Assembly: GCF_030373185.1 (NCBI RefSeq)
Contig: NZ_JAUCZH010000007.1
Span: forward strand, 295,084 to 359,083
Direction: 5' to 3'
Length of the DNA stretch: 64,000 nt
Source of the DNA: Tabrizicola sp.
Lineage (GTDB): Bacteria > Pseudomonadota > Alphaproteobacteria > Rhodobacterales > Rhodobacteraceae
Shown: in pieces, positions 57,356-64,000 of the stretch
Position numbering within the stretch: position 1 is the stretch's first letter
Layout of the letters: every line of letters begins with the position of its first letter
Translations under genes and position numbers: made by a program
Notes under the pieces: model-generated
Told to the model about the DNA's origin: nothing
Seen by the model: the letters and a program-made list of their open reading frames with translations, nothing else
Databases searched by the model: none

Positions 57356-57467
57356 GCCGCTTTCCTTTTCACAATCGCCAGACGGCCCCTGTTGCAAGGG
57401 TCACCGATAACCTGACGGTTCAATGACAAACCGACGAATCCGGGAACCCGGAATCGCTGGATGGGGC

Positions 57468-57496
57468 CGTATAGGGGAAGGTGGGGTGCGGGGCAA
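57468..57496 (-). promoter_or_regulatory. Candidate promoter of the rpmC-rpmD segment
   Basis: On the minus strand TTGCCC (57496-57491) and TATACG (57473-57468) are exactly 17 bases apart, 112 bases before the rpmC start. It would restart transcription after the rplP terminator. Confidence 0.5.
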
Positions 57497-57582
57497 GGGG
57501 GAAGTTGGGGGGCACCAGTAGAAGAAACCATTATCCCCAGTTTCCATTTGCTTCCACGATCAACAGACCGCACACTGCCTTA

Positions 57583-57837
57583 ATGAGTGATGATTCAGCC
57601 ACCTGTGAAGTGAAAGTTAGGGGTCAGTGGGTAGCACAGACCATCCACGAGGCACTCAAGCTGCACCGCGACCGAGAACTGAGGTGCTCAGAGTGTCATG
57701 GTAGAGTTAGGGCACACCACCAAGCTGTTGATGGCAGTATGAAGGCTCACTTCGAGCACCGTCAGCGACACGAAGGTTGCTCGCGCAGTTGGTGCTATAA
57801 CGGTGTGAATTCGCTGCATCCAAAAGCGCTTTCGTAA
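57583..57837 (+). CDS. Small Cys/His-rich (zinc-finger-like) protein of unknown function
   Basis: An 84-residue protein. It has a CSECHGR knuckle (about residues 36-42), then AHFEHRQRHEGCS and a last Cys, a Cys/His set that could hold zinc. I recognize it as a widespread hypothetical family without known function. It runs opposite to the surrounding ribosomal genes. GC content counted by hand is 53%, against about 62% in a sampled stretch of rplP, which suggests transfer. The ATG at 57583 is inside TAATG with a weak ribosome-binding site. A GTGTAG/CTACAC hairpin (57866-57883) follows it. Confidence 0.65.
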   Translation: MSDDSATCEVKVRGQWVAQTIHEALKLHRDRELRCSECHGRVRAHHQAVDGSMKAHFEHRQRHEGCSRSWCYNGVNSLHPKALS

Positions 57838-57903
57838 CCAGACAACCCCTTGTTCCTGAGCGGCAGTGTAGCGTGCCCTACACAGCACCAGGTATCTCGC
57901 CAG

Positions 57904-58008
57904 TCACGCCCACCCATAGTTGAAGCCGACCGAGATCCGCTCTTCCTCGGACATGTTCATCGGCACCTCGTGGCGGAGCCAGCTTTCCCAGAGAAGAACC
58001 TCGCCCAT
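57904..58008 (-). pseudogene. Truncated second copy of the 2OG-oxygenase C-terminus
   Basis: An in-frame stretch of 34 codons ending in a stop matches the last 33 residues of the gene at 58371-58994 with one substitution (Ser to Gly). Nine of 33 codons differ, eight synonymously (about 90% nucleotide identity). The 5' part of the copy is missing. An ATG happens to stand at the break (58008), but no ribosome-binding site or complete domain is present. Confidence 0.8.
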
Positions 58009-58029
58009 AGCGGAACTACCCTCTCTGCC

Positions 58030-58290
58030 CTACCAGCCGCCGCCGCTTGCAACCAGCATCTGCACAGCAACGACGACGACAAGGCCCAGTATGGCACCGA
58101 TTATGAGGCCCGCGACCAAGGGGATGTCGGAATAAAGCGCAACCGCCGCGCCACCCCCAGCCCCCGCGATCATGCCCGCGACCACATAGGCCAGCGCCGA
58201 CATGATCTGTCGGGCGAACGTGAACAGGATATCCCAGATCGCCTGAAGGACCATGGTGAAGCCGTTCTCGATACGGTTGCCGTTCTTCAT
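58030..58290 (-). CDS. Small two-helix membrane protein
   Basis: An 86-residue protein. It has an amphipathic N-terminal stretch, then two hydrophobic Gly/Ala-rich helices (about 33-54 and 57-80), ending GGGW. No family is recognized. AAGGCG is near the ATG; a shorter start at 58254 is possible. It lies between the complete oxygenase gene and its truncated copy. Confidence 0.6.
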   Translation of the reverse strand: MKNGNRIENGFTMVLQAIWDILFTFARQIMSALAYVVAGMIAGAGGGAAVALYSDIPLVAGLIIGAILGLVVVVAVQMLVASGGGW

Positions 58291-58370
58291 CGCCTTGCCT
58301 TTCGCAAAGGGGCATCAGCAATTGAACTTAGGAAGCGATCGCCATGGGAACAACCCGCAATGCCTTGCGA

Positions 58371-58994
58371 TCAAGCCCAGCCATAGTTGAAGCTAACCGA
58401 GATCCGTTCTTCCTCGGACATGTTCATCGGCACCTCGTGCCTTAGCCAGCTTTCCCACAGGAGAACCTCGCCCACTGCCGGTTTCACATAAACAAACCGC
58501 TGCAACTCTTGCGGTGCGGTTTTCAGGGGGACGGGGGCCAGCATCATCATCGGCAGGCGCGGGTCTTCCAGTTTCAGGGCGCTGGTCCCCTCGGGCATCG
58601 CGACATAGGTGGTGCCGGAAATCACCGAATGCGGGTGGATGTGGCTGGCATGGGTGCCGCCTTCGGGCAGGATGTTGATCCAGAGCGAATTGCACTTCAG
58701 CTTCTTGCCTTGAAGATCAAACCCCAGCTCCTTGCAGAAGGCGGCGACGTGCTTGTCCAGCGCCTTTTCCAGATCCCCGAAGATCGGCATCCGCCAGGGC
58801 AGGTCGTCCAGCGAAGCATAGGAGGTGTAGCCGGGATAGCCGTTCGCCTCGCACCACTCCTGCCCGGCCTCGTCATCCTCGGCCACCATGTCGCAGGTCT
58901 GGTGCAGTTCGGCGTAGTCGACCTTTTTCTTTGCCAACTCGTTCAGCGTGGCGCGGTAAAGGCGGGTGACAAAAAGCGAGGTGATTTCGGCCAT
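58371..58994 (-). CDS. 2OG-Fe(II) oxygenase family protein (TIGR02466-like)
   Basis: A 207-residue protein. The core (about 105-205) carries SLWINILPEGGTHASHIHPH, where closely spaced His residues are probable iron ligands, and SWLRHEV with a distal His, then a basic residue region (ERISVSFNYGWA) for 2-oxoglutarate. It resembles the putative 2OG-Fe(II) oxygenases of TIGR02466, whose substrate is unknown. The ATG at 58994 has AAGGATCG upstream. It sits between rplP and rpmC, after a terminator, and its 3' end is duplicated downstream. Confidence 0.8.
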   Translation of the reverse strand: MAEITSLFVTRLYRATLNELAKKKVDYAELHQTCDMVAEDDEAGQEWCEANGYPGYTSYASLDDLPWRMPIFGDLEKALDKHVAAFCKELGFDLQGKKLKCNSLWINILPEGGTHASHIHPHSVISGTTYVAMPEGTSALKLEDPRLPMMMLAPVPLKTAPQELQRFVYVKPAVGEVLLWESWLRHEVPMNMSEEERISVSFNYGWA

Positions 58995-59066
58995 CGTTAC
59001 GATCCTTGGGTAGCCCCCTCCCCTCCCCACGAGGGGGAGGCGGGGCGCAGGGTGGCTGATCTATGG

Positions 59067-59095
59067 AAAAAGCCCCCGCCGTTTCCAGCGGGGGC
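59067..59095 (-). terminator. Rho-independent terminator after rplP
   Basis: GCCCCCGC (minus strand 59095-59088) pairs with GCGGGGGC (59079-59072) and is followed by five T (59071-59067). It lies 34-62 bases after rplP and cuts the S10 operon before the oxygenase gene. Confidence 0.88.
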
Positions 59096-59102
59096 CGATA
59101 TC

Positions 59103-59124
59103 GTAGGTCGGGCTTCAGACCGAC
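59103..59124. repeat. GTAGGTCGGGC hairpin after rplP
   Basis: GTCGG (59107-59111) pairs with CCGAC (59120-59124), flanked by GTAG on the plus strand. It lies between the rplP stop and the terminator, as the similar element does after rpmD. Confidence 0.6.
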
Positions 59125-59128
59125 TCCC

Positions 59129-59542
59129 TTACCAGTCTTCCTTCGCGACGATGCGCGTGGTGACCGGGAGTTTCATCGCGCCAAGACGCAGGGCCTCGCG
59201 TGCGATTTCTTCGTTCACGCCGTCGATCTCGAACATGATCCGGCCAGGCTTGACCTTGGCCGCCCAGTAATCGGTCGAGCCTTTGCCCTTACCCATACGA
59301 ACTTCGACGGGCTTTGCCGACACCGGAACGTCCGGGAAAATCCGGATCCAGACCCGGCCCTGACGCTTCATGTGACGGGTGATCGCGCGGCGGGCCGCTT
59401 CGATCTGCCGCGCGGTGACACGCTCTGGCTCGGTCGCTTTCAGTGCGAAAGAGCCGAAGTTCAGAAGGAACCCGCCCTTGGCTTCGCCATGGATGCGGCC
59501 TTTGTGCATCTTGCGGAATTTGGTGCGCTTTGGTTGCAGCAT
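59129..59542 (-). CDS. rplP: 50S ribosomal protein L16
   Basis: A 137-residue protein ([29 protein letters not shown]). It is the last gene of the upstream S10 segment here. Confidence 0.98.
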   Translation of the reverse strand: MLQPKRTKFRKMHKGRIHGEAKGGFLLNFGSFALKATEPERVTARQIEAARRAITRHMKRQGRVWIRIFPDVPVSAKPVEVRMGKGKGSTDYWAAKVKPGRIMFEIDGVNEEIAREALRLGAMKLPVTTRIVAKEDW

Positions 59543-59554
59543 CTTCGTTACTCC

Positions 59555-60271
59555 TTACGCGCGTTCACGGTCGCGGCGCGGGGGGCGCGGGGCTGCGCCT
59601 TCCTGTGCCTCGGCGTGGCGGCGGTCATGCGCTTGCGGATCATGCTCAAGGATTTCGCCTTTGAAGATCCAGACCTTCACCCCGATGATCCCGTAAGGGG
59701 TCGTGGCTTCGGACAGGGCATAGTCGATGTCGGCGCGCAGGGTGTGCAGCGGCACGCGGCCTTCACGGTACCATTCGGTCCGGGCGATTTCGGCACCGCC
59801 AAGACGGCCAGCGACGTTCACGCGGATCCCAAGCGCACCGATGCGCATGGCATTCTGCACGCCACGTTTCATGGCCCGACGGAAGGACACGCGGCGTTCC
59901 ATCTGCTGGGCGATCGACTCGGCCACCAGCTGTGCGTCAAGTTCCGGTTTCCGCACTTCAACAATGTTGAGGTGCAGTTCGGACTTGGTGAACACGGTCA
60001 GCTTCTTGCGAAGCGTCTCGATGTCTGCGCCCTTCTTGCCGATGATCACGCCCGGACGTGCGGTGTGAATGGTCACACGGCACTTCTTGTGCGGACGCTC
60101 GATGATGACCTTCGAGATCCCGGCCTGCTTCAGTTCCTTGTGGATGAACTCGCGCATGCGGAGGTCTTCCAGGAGGAGGTTGCCGTAGTCTTTGGATTCA
60201 GCGAACCAGCGGCTGTCCCAGGTGCGGTTGACCTGGAGACGCATGCCGATCGGATTGACCTTCTGACCCAT
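59555..60271 (-). CDS. rpsC: 30S ribosomal protein S3
   Basis: A 238-residue KH-domain protein starting [31 protein letters not shown] is the KH loop. Its ATG overlaps the rplV stop by one base (TAATG). Confidence 0.98.
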   Translation of the reverse strand: MGQKVNPIGMRLQVNRTWDSRWFAESKDYGNLLLEDLRMREFIHKELKQAGISKVIIERPHKKCRVTIHTARPGVIIGKKGADIETLRKKLTVFTKSELHLNIVEVRKPELDAQLVAESIAQQMERRVSFRRAMKRGVQNAMRIGALGIRVNVAGRLGGAEIARTEWYREGRVPLHTLRADIDYALSEATTPYGIIGVKVWIFKGEILEHDPQAHDRRHAEAQEGAAPRPPRRDRERA

Positions 60272-60651
60272 TATGCAGACTCCCCGGCTTGACGGACCTT
60301 GATGGTGATCTCGGAAAACGGCTTCATGATCTTGCCGAACCGGCCACGAGCCCGCGGGCGACCGCGCTTCATGACCAGGTTCTTGCCGACCCAGGCTTCC
60401 GCCACGATCAGGCTGTCCACGTCGAGGTTGTGGTTGTTTTCCGCATTGGCAATCGCCGACTGCAGGCACTTCTTCACGTCGCCCGCGATGCGGCGCTTGG
60501 AGAAGGTGAGGTCGGCCAAAGCCTTGTCCACCTTCTTGCCCCGGATCAGACCGGCGACGAGGTTCAGTTTCTGCGGCGAGGTGCGAAGCATACGGGCAAT
60601 CGCCATTGCTTCGTTGTCCGCCACGCGGCGCGGATTGTTGTCCTTACCCAT
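60271..60651 (-). CDS. rplV: 50S ribosomal protein L22
   Basis: A 126-residue protein ([20 protein letters not shown], and the [13 protein letters not shown] tip loop lining the exit tunnel). Confidence 0.98.
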   Translation of the reverse strand: MGKDNNPRRVADNEAMAIARMLRTSPQKLNLVAGLIRGKKVDKALADLTFSKRRIAGDVKKCLQSAIANAENNHNLDVDSLIVAEAWVGKNLVMKRGRPRARGRFGKIMKPFSEITIKVRQAGESA

Positions 60652-60654
60652 GGC

Positions 60655-60933
60655 TTACTTCCTCTTCGCTTTCTTGTCGGCGGCGTGACCGTAATAGGTC
60701 CGCGTCGGCGAATATTCACCGAACTTCTGGCCGATCATTTCCTCGGTCACGTTGACCGGGATGTGCTTCTTGCCGTTGTAGACCGCAAAGGTCAGACCAA
60801 CGAACTGCGGCAGGATGGTAGACCGGCGCGACCAGATCTTGATCACTTCGGATTTGCCACCGGCCTTGGCCTTTTCGGCCTTCTTCAGGACGTAGCCGTC
60901 GACGAACGGGCCCTTCCAGATGGAACGTGCCAT
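60655..60933 (-). CDS. rpsS: 30S ribosomal protein S19
   Basis: A 92-residue protein ([32 protein letters not shown]). Confidence 0.98.
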   Translation of the reverse strand: MARSIWKGPFVDGYVLKKAEKAKAGGKSEVIKIWSRRSTILPQFVGLTFAVYNGKKHIPVNVTEEMIGQKFGEYSPTRTYYGHAADKKAKRK

Positions 60934-60936
60934 GGA

Positions 60937-61776
60937 TTAGCGCCCTTTCTTCTTGGCGTGACGCGAACGGACGATCAGGGCATCCGACGCCTTCGGCTTG
61001 CGGGTCCGGTTGCCCTTGGTGCCTTTGCCCCACGGAGTAACCGGGTGACGGCCGCCCGAGGTGCGGCCTTCGCCGCCGCCGTGTGGGTGGTCGATCGGGT
61101 TCATTGCGACGCCGCGCACCGTCGGGCGGATGCCCTTGTGGCGCATACGCCCAGCTTTCCCGAAGTTCTGGTTCGAATTGTCGGGGTTCGACACGGCACC
61201 GATGGTGGCCATGCATTCCTGACGGACCATGCGAAGCTCGCCCGAGGACAGGCGGATCTGCGCGTAGGAACCGTCACGGCCGACGAACTGGGCATAGGTG
61301 CCGGCCGCGCGGGCCATCTGGCCACCCTTGCCGGGCTTCAGTTCGACGTTGTGAACGATGGTACCGATCGGCATGCCCGAGAAGGGCATCGCATTGCCGG
61401 GCTTCACGTCGGTCTTGGCGCCGGCGATGACAGAGTCACCAACGGCAAGGCGCTGCGGCGCCAGAATATAAGCCAGTTCACCGTCCTGGTACTTGACCAG
61501 TGCGATAAAGGCGGTGCGGTTCGGGTCATATTCGATCCGCTCGACAACCGCCGGAACGTCGTACTTGCGACGTTTGAAATCAACCACGCGGTACAGGCGC
61601 TTGGCCCCACCGCCCTTGTGCCACATCGTGACGCGTCCGGTATTGTTCCGGCCACCGGTACGGTTCAAACCCTCGGTAAGGGCTTTGACCGGACGGCCTT
61701 TCCACAGCTCCGAACGGTCGATCAGAACCAGCCCACGCTGGCCTGGCGTCGTCGGTTTATACGACTTGAGTGCCAT
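60937..61776 (-). CDS. rplB: 50S ribosomal protein L2
   Basis: A 279-residue protein with the peptidyl-transferase-proximal motif [14 protein letters not shown] near residue 225. It follows rplW by 123 bases containing a strong hairpin. Confidence 0.98.
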   Translation of the reverse strand: MALKSYKPTTPGQRGLVLIDRSELWKGRPVKALTEGLNRTGGRNNTGRVTMWHKGGGAKRLYRVVDFKRRKYDVPAVVERIEYDPNRTAFIALVKYQDGELAYILAPQRLAVGDSVIAGAKTDVKPGNAMPFSGMPIGTIVHNVELKPGKGGQMARAAGTYAQFVGRDGSYAQIRLSSGELRMVRQECMATIGAVSNPDNSNQNFGKAGRMRHKGIRPTVRGVAMNPIDHPHGGGEGRTSGGRHPVTPWGKGTKGNRTRKPKASDALIVRSRHAKKKGR

Positions 61777-61855
61777 GCTCTCTGTCTTCCGTTTGCTATC
61801 AGGGTCTTTCGACCCGGGGTGAAGGGCTCCGAAGATCCCCGTTTGGTTAAATGCA

Positions 61856-61880
61856 GCGGCCCCGGTTTACCCGGGGCCGC
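61856..61880. other. 10-bp perfect hairpin between rplW and rplB
   Basis: GCGGCCCCGG (61856-61865) pairs with CCGGGGCCGC (61871-61880) around TTTAC. Only a broken T-run (TGCATTT) follows on the minus strand, so it may be an attenuator or RNase-processing site. Confidence 0.5.
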
Positions 61881-61899
61881 CAGATTCGTGGCGCTGATA

Positions 61900-62220
61900 T
61901 CAGAGGCCGGTGGTGACGTCGATAGTGTTACCGTCTTCCAGCATCACATAGGCCTTCTTCTTGTCCGAACGCTCGCCTGCGCGACCGCGGAACTTCTTGG
62001 CCTTGCCCTTGGTGATGGAGGTATTCACCGCCTTCACCTTGACACCAAAGATCGCCTCGACGGCTTCCTTGATTTCGGGCTTGGTCGCATCCATTGCAAC
62101 CTGAAACACAACCGCGCCAGCCTCAGAGGCCATGGTGGCCTTTTCGGTGATGATCGGCTTCTTGATCAGGTCGTAGTGCTCCGGCTTGAGGGCCGCAGCA
62201 GTTTTGGGAGCCTTGCTCAT
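61900..62220 (-). CDS. rplW: 50S ribosomal protein L23
   Basis: A 106-residue protein ([17 protein letters not shown]). Its ATG overlaps the rplD stop (ATGA). Confidence 0.98.
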   Translation of the reverse strand: MSKAPKTAAALKPEHYDLIKKPIITEKATMASEAGAVVFQVAMDATKPEIKEAVEAIFGVKVKAVNTSITKGKAKKFRGRAGERSDKKKAYVMLEDGNTIDVTTGL

Positions 62221-62837
62221 TTCAAACGTGCCTCCAGGGCTTCGATACCGGCCTTGGTGATGACCAGGGTATCGCGCTTCAGGATGTCATAGACGTTGGC
62301 GCCAATCGTCGGCAGCACATCCATGCCTTCCAGGTTACGGGCGGCCAGCGCGAAGTTCGCGTCAACCGTCGCTCCGTCGATGACCAGCACGCGCTTCCAA
62401 CCCAGCTCCGACTTCATCTTGGCAAGCGCACCGGTCTTGGCGTCGGCCAGCGTGGCCGCGTCAAGGATCACCAGTTCACCGGCCTTTGCCTTGGCCGACA
62501 GCGCATGGCGCAGGCCGAGGGCGCGGAACTTCTTGGGCAGGTCATGGGCGTGGCTGCGCGGGGTCGGACCCTTCACAACACCACCATGACGGAAGATCGG
62601 TGCCTTCTTGGAACCGTGACGAGCGCCGCCGGTGCCTTTCTGGCGATAGATCTTCTTGGTCGAGTACGAAACCTCGGCCCGGGTCAGCGTCGAGTGGGTG
62701 CCAGCCTGGGACTTCGCCCGCTGCCAGCGCACCACGCGGTGCAGGATGTCGGCGCGCGGCTCAAGGCCGAACAGCGCTTCGTCCAGATCGATGGAGCCGG
62801 CCTTGCCGCCGTCCAGTTTGATCACGTCGAGTTTCAT
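62217..62837 (-). CDS. rplD: 50S ribosomal protein L4
   Basis: A 206-residue protein ([22 protein letters not shown] loop: [19 protein letters not shown]). It overlaps rplC and rplW by ATGA on both sides. Confidence 0.98.
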   Translation of the reverse strand: MKLDVIKLDGGKAGSIDLDEALFGLEPRADILHRVVRWQRAKSQAGTHSTLTRAEVSYSTKKIYRQKGTGGARHGSKKAPIFRHGGVVKGPTPRSHAHDLPKKFRALGLRHALSAKAKAGELVILDAATLADAKTGALAKMKSELGWKRVLVIDGATVDANFALAARNLEGMDVLPTIGANVYDILKRDTLVITKAGIEALEARLK

Positions 62838-63559
62838 GCTTCACCCCCTTCGGCAGCCACTTCGGCAACCGGAGCAGCAGCGGCGGCAGCACGGATCGCG
62901 GCGGGACGCGGGGCGTCCTTGGCTTCCGGCTTCTTGACCGCGTCCTTGATCGTGACCCAGCCACCCTTCGATCCCGGGACAGCGCCCTTGATCATGATCA
63001 GGCCACGGTCGGCATCGGTGCGAACAACCTGCAGGTTCTGCGTGGTCACGCGCACGGCACCAAGATGGCCAGCCATCTTTTTGCCCTTGAACACCTTGCC
63101 AGGATCCTGACACTGGCCGGTCGAGCCGTGCGAACGGTGCGAAACCGACACACCATGCGACGCCCGAAGGCCGCCGAAGTTGTGCCGCTTCATTGCACCG
63201 GCAAAGCCTTTACCGATCGAGGTGCCTGCGACATCCACGAACTGGCCTGCAAGGTAGTGGTCAGCGGTAATTTCCGCGCCCACTTCGATGAGGCAATCCG
63301 GGGTCACACGGAACTCCGCGATCTTGCGCTTGGGGGCCACGTTCGCACGGGCGAAGTGACCGCGCTGCGCGGCGGTGGTCCGTTTGGCCTTGGCCACGCC
63401 AGCGCCAAGCTGGACGGCGGTGTAGCCATCCTTGTCAGCGGTGCGTTGGGCGACGACCTGAAGGCTGTCCAGCTGCAGAACCGTGACCGGAACCTGCTTG
63501 CCGTCCTCCAGGAACAGCCGGGTCATGCCCAGCTTCTTTGCAATAACGCCAGAGCGCAT
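62834..63559 (-). CDS. rplC: 50S ribosomal protein L3
   Basis: A 241-residue protein ([36 protein letters not shown]). An Ala/Pro-rich tail extends about 30 residues beyond the usual end. Confidence 0.98.
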   Translation of the reverse strand: MRSGVIAKKLGMTRLFLEDGKQVPVTVLQLDSLQVVAQRTADKDGYTAVQLGAGVAKAKRTTAAQRGHFARANVAPKRKIAEFRVTPDCLIEVGAEITADHYLAGQFVDVAGTSIGKGFAGAMKRHNFGGLRASHGVSVSHRSHGSTGQCQDPGKVFKGKKMAGHLGAVRVTTQNLQVVRTDADRGLIMIKGAVPGSKGGWVTIKDAVKKPEAKDAPRPAAIRAAAAAAPVAEVAAEGGEA

Positions 63560-63571
63560 GTTTTTCGCTCC

Positions 63572-63880
63572 TTACACTTTGATTTCGACGTCAACGCCGG
63601 CAGCAAGGTCGAGCTTCATCAGCGCGTCCACAGTCTGCGGGGTCGGATCGACGATGTCGAGGAGACGCTTGTGCGTGCGGATTTCCCACTGGTCGCGCGA
63701 CTTCTTGTCGATGTGCGGACCACGGAGAACCGTGAACTTCTCGATCTTGTTCGGCAGCGGGATCGGGCCGCGCACTTGCGCGCCGGTCCGCTTGGCCGTG
63801 TTGACGATTTCCTGCGTGCTGGCATCCAGCACACGGTAATCGAAGGCCTTGAGGCGGATGCGGATGGTCTGACCTTGCAT
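63572..63880 (-). CDS. rpsJ: 30S ribosomal protein S10
   Basis: A 102-residue protein ([19 protein letters not shown]). It heads the S10 group after tuf. Confidence 0.98.
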   Translation of the reverse strand: MQGQTIRIRLKAFDYRVLDASTQEIVNTAKRTGAQVRGPIPLPNKIEKFTVLRGPHIDKKSRDQWEIRTHKRLLDIVDPTPQTVDALMKLDLAAGVDVEIKV

Positions 63881-63903
63881 CTTCTTATCCTTCTAGAACA
63901 TTG

Positions 63904-63925
63904 GGGTGGGTCCGAAGACCCACCC
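63904..63925. repeat. UUCG-capped hairpin between tuf and rpsJ
   Basis: GGGTGGGTC and GACCCACCC (63904-63912 with 63917-63925) make a 9-bp stem; on the minus strand the loop is TTCG closed by C-G, a very stable tetraloop. There is no T-run. It shares GGGTGGG with the hairpin at 47583. Confidence 0.6.
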
Positions 63926-63945
63926 AAGAGGTTCTGTTTCCTTGG

Positions 63946-64000
63946 TTACGCGATGATTTTCGAGACGACGCCTGCACCGACGGTGCGGCCGCCTTCGCGG
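63946..64000 (-). CDS. tuf: Elongation factor Tu, C-terminal end
   Basis: Only the last 17 codons and stop are inside the window; they read REGGRTVGAGVVSKIIA, the EF-Tu C-terminus. tuf before rpsJ is the standard str-S10 junction. Confidence 0.93.
   Translation of the reverse strand, partial: REGGRTVGAGVVSKIIA

Noticed and set aside
57583..58290. Toxin-antitoxin pair made of the Cys/His protein and the membrane protein
   Set aside because: The genes are on opposite strands, separated by the pseudogene, and neither matches a known toxin or antitoxin family.
57356..59128. Insertion sequence or phage remnant
   Set aside because: No transposase, integrase or terminal inverted repeats were seen; only the duplicated gene end points to insertion.

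Overview
The window is about 64 kb of high-GC chromosomal DNA that reads as a member of the Rhodobacteraceae (Alphaproteobacteria). Signs of this are a β-hydroxyaspartate-cycle locus, an aapJQMP amino-acid transporter, an ATP12 chaperone gene, a luxR-luxI pair, and ribosomal protein sequences and operon order typical of the group. Genes are dense, with many ATGA/GTGA stop-start overlaps and Shine-Dalgarno sequences of the GGAG type. I saw no CRISPR array, transposase, integrase or rRNA gene, and one tRNA (Arg, anticodon ACG).

Layout. 0-3.5 kb: bhcC (cut by the left edge), bhcB and bhcA, divergent from the IclR-type regulator bhcR; this is the glyoxylate-assimilating β-hydroxyaspartate cycle. 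3.5-9.1 kb: a DUF533 protein, a fused ATP-dependent 5-oxoprolinase, and a divergent creatinase-like M24 hydrolase that has lost metal ligands. 9.1-11.7 kb: a SulP anion transporter followed by a tandem universal stress protein. 11.8-15.6 kb: tRNA-Arg, then a TVP38-family membrane protein, a MerA-like flavoprotein and an orphan histidine kinase in one transcription unit. 15.7-19.9 kb: rpmH-rnpA-yidD facing yidC-MOSC-engB. 20-33 kb: an EAL phosphodiesterase, ttcA, a lipoprotein, an SDR, argB, a fatty-acid-hydroxylase/ferredoxin/SixA operon, an HxlR regulator divergent from an acyl-CoA dehydrogenase, a DMT exporter, and hemE divergent from hemC with a TGT-N12-ACA site between them, then a kinase-like protein.

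33-47 kb: the tesA/ABC exporter pair, the aapJQMP operon, atp12-rluC-crcB, rarA, and luxR-luxI. 47-64 kb: the S10-spc-alpha ribosomal superoperon on the minus strand, from the end of tuf and rpsJ down to rplQ.

The superoperon is the most unusual part. It is broken twice. Between rplP and rpmC there are about 1.6 kb of unrelated DNA: a 2-oxoglutarate oxygenase, a small membrane protein, a second truncated copy of the oxygenase 3' end, and a lower-GC opposite-strand gene for a small Cys/His-rich protein. Between rpmD and rplO sits an orphan ectoine synthase gene with its catalytic residues intact. At both breaks the upstream ribosomal gene is followed by a related small hairpin and then an intrinsic terminator, and a plausible new promoter lies beyond. 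The superoperon is therefore probably transcribed as three or more units, with rplO-secY-adk-rpsM-rpsK-rpoA-rplQ possibly read through the ectoine synthase gene.
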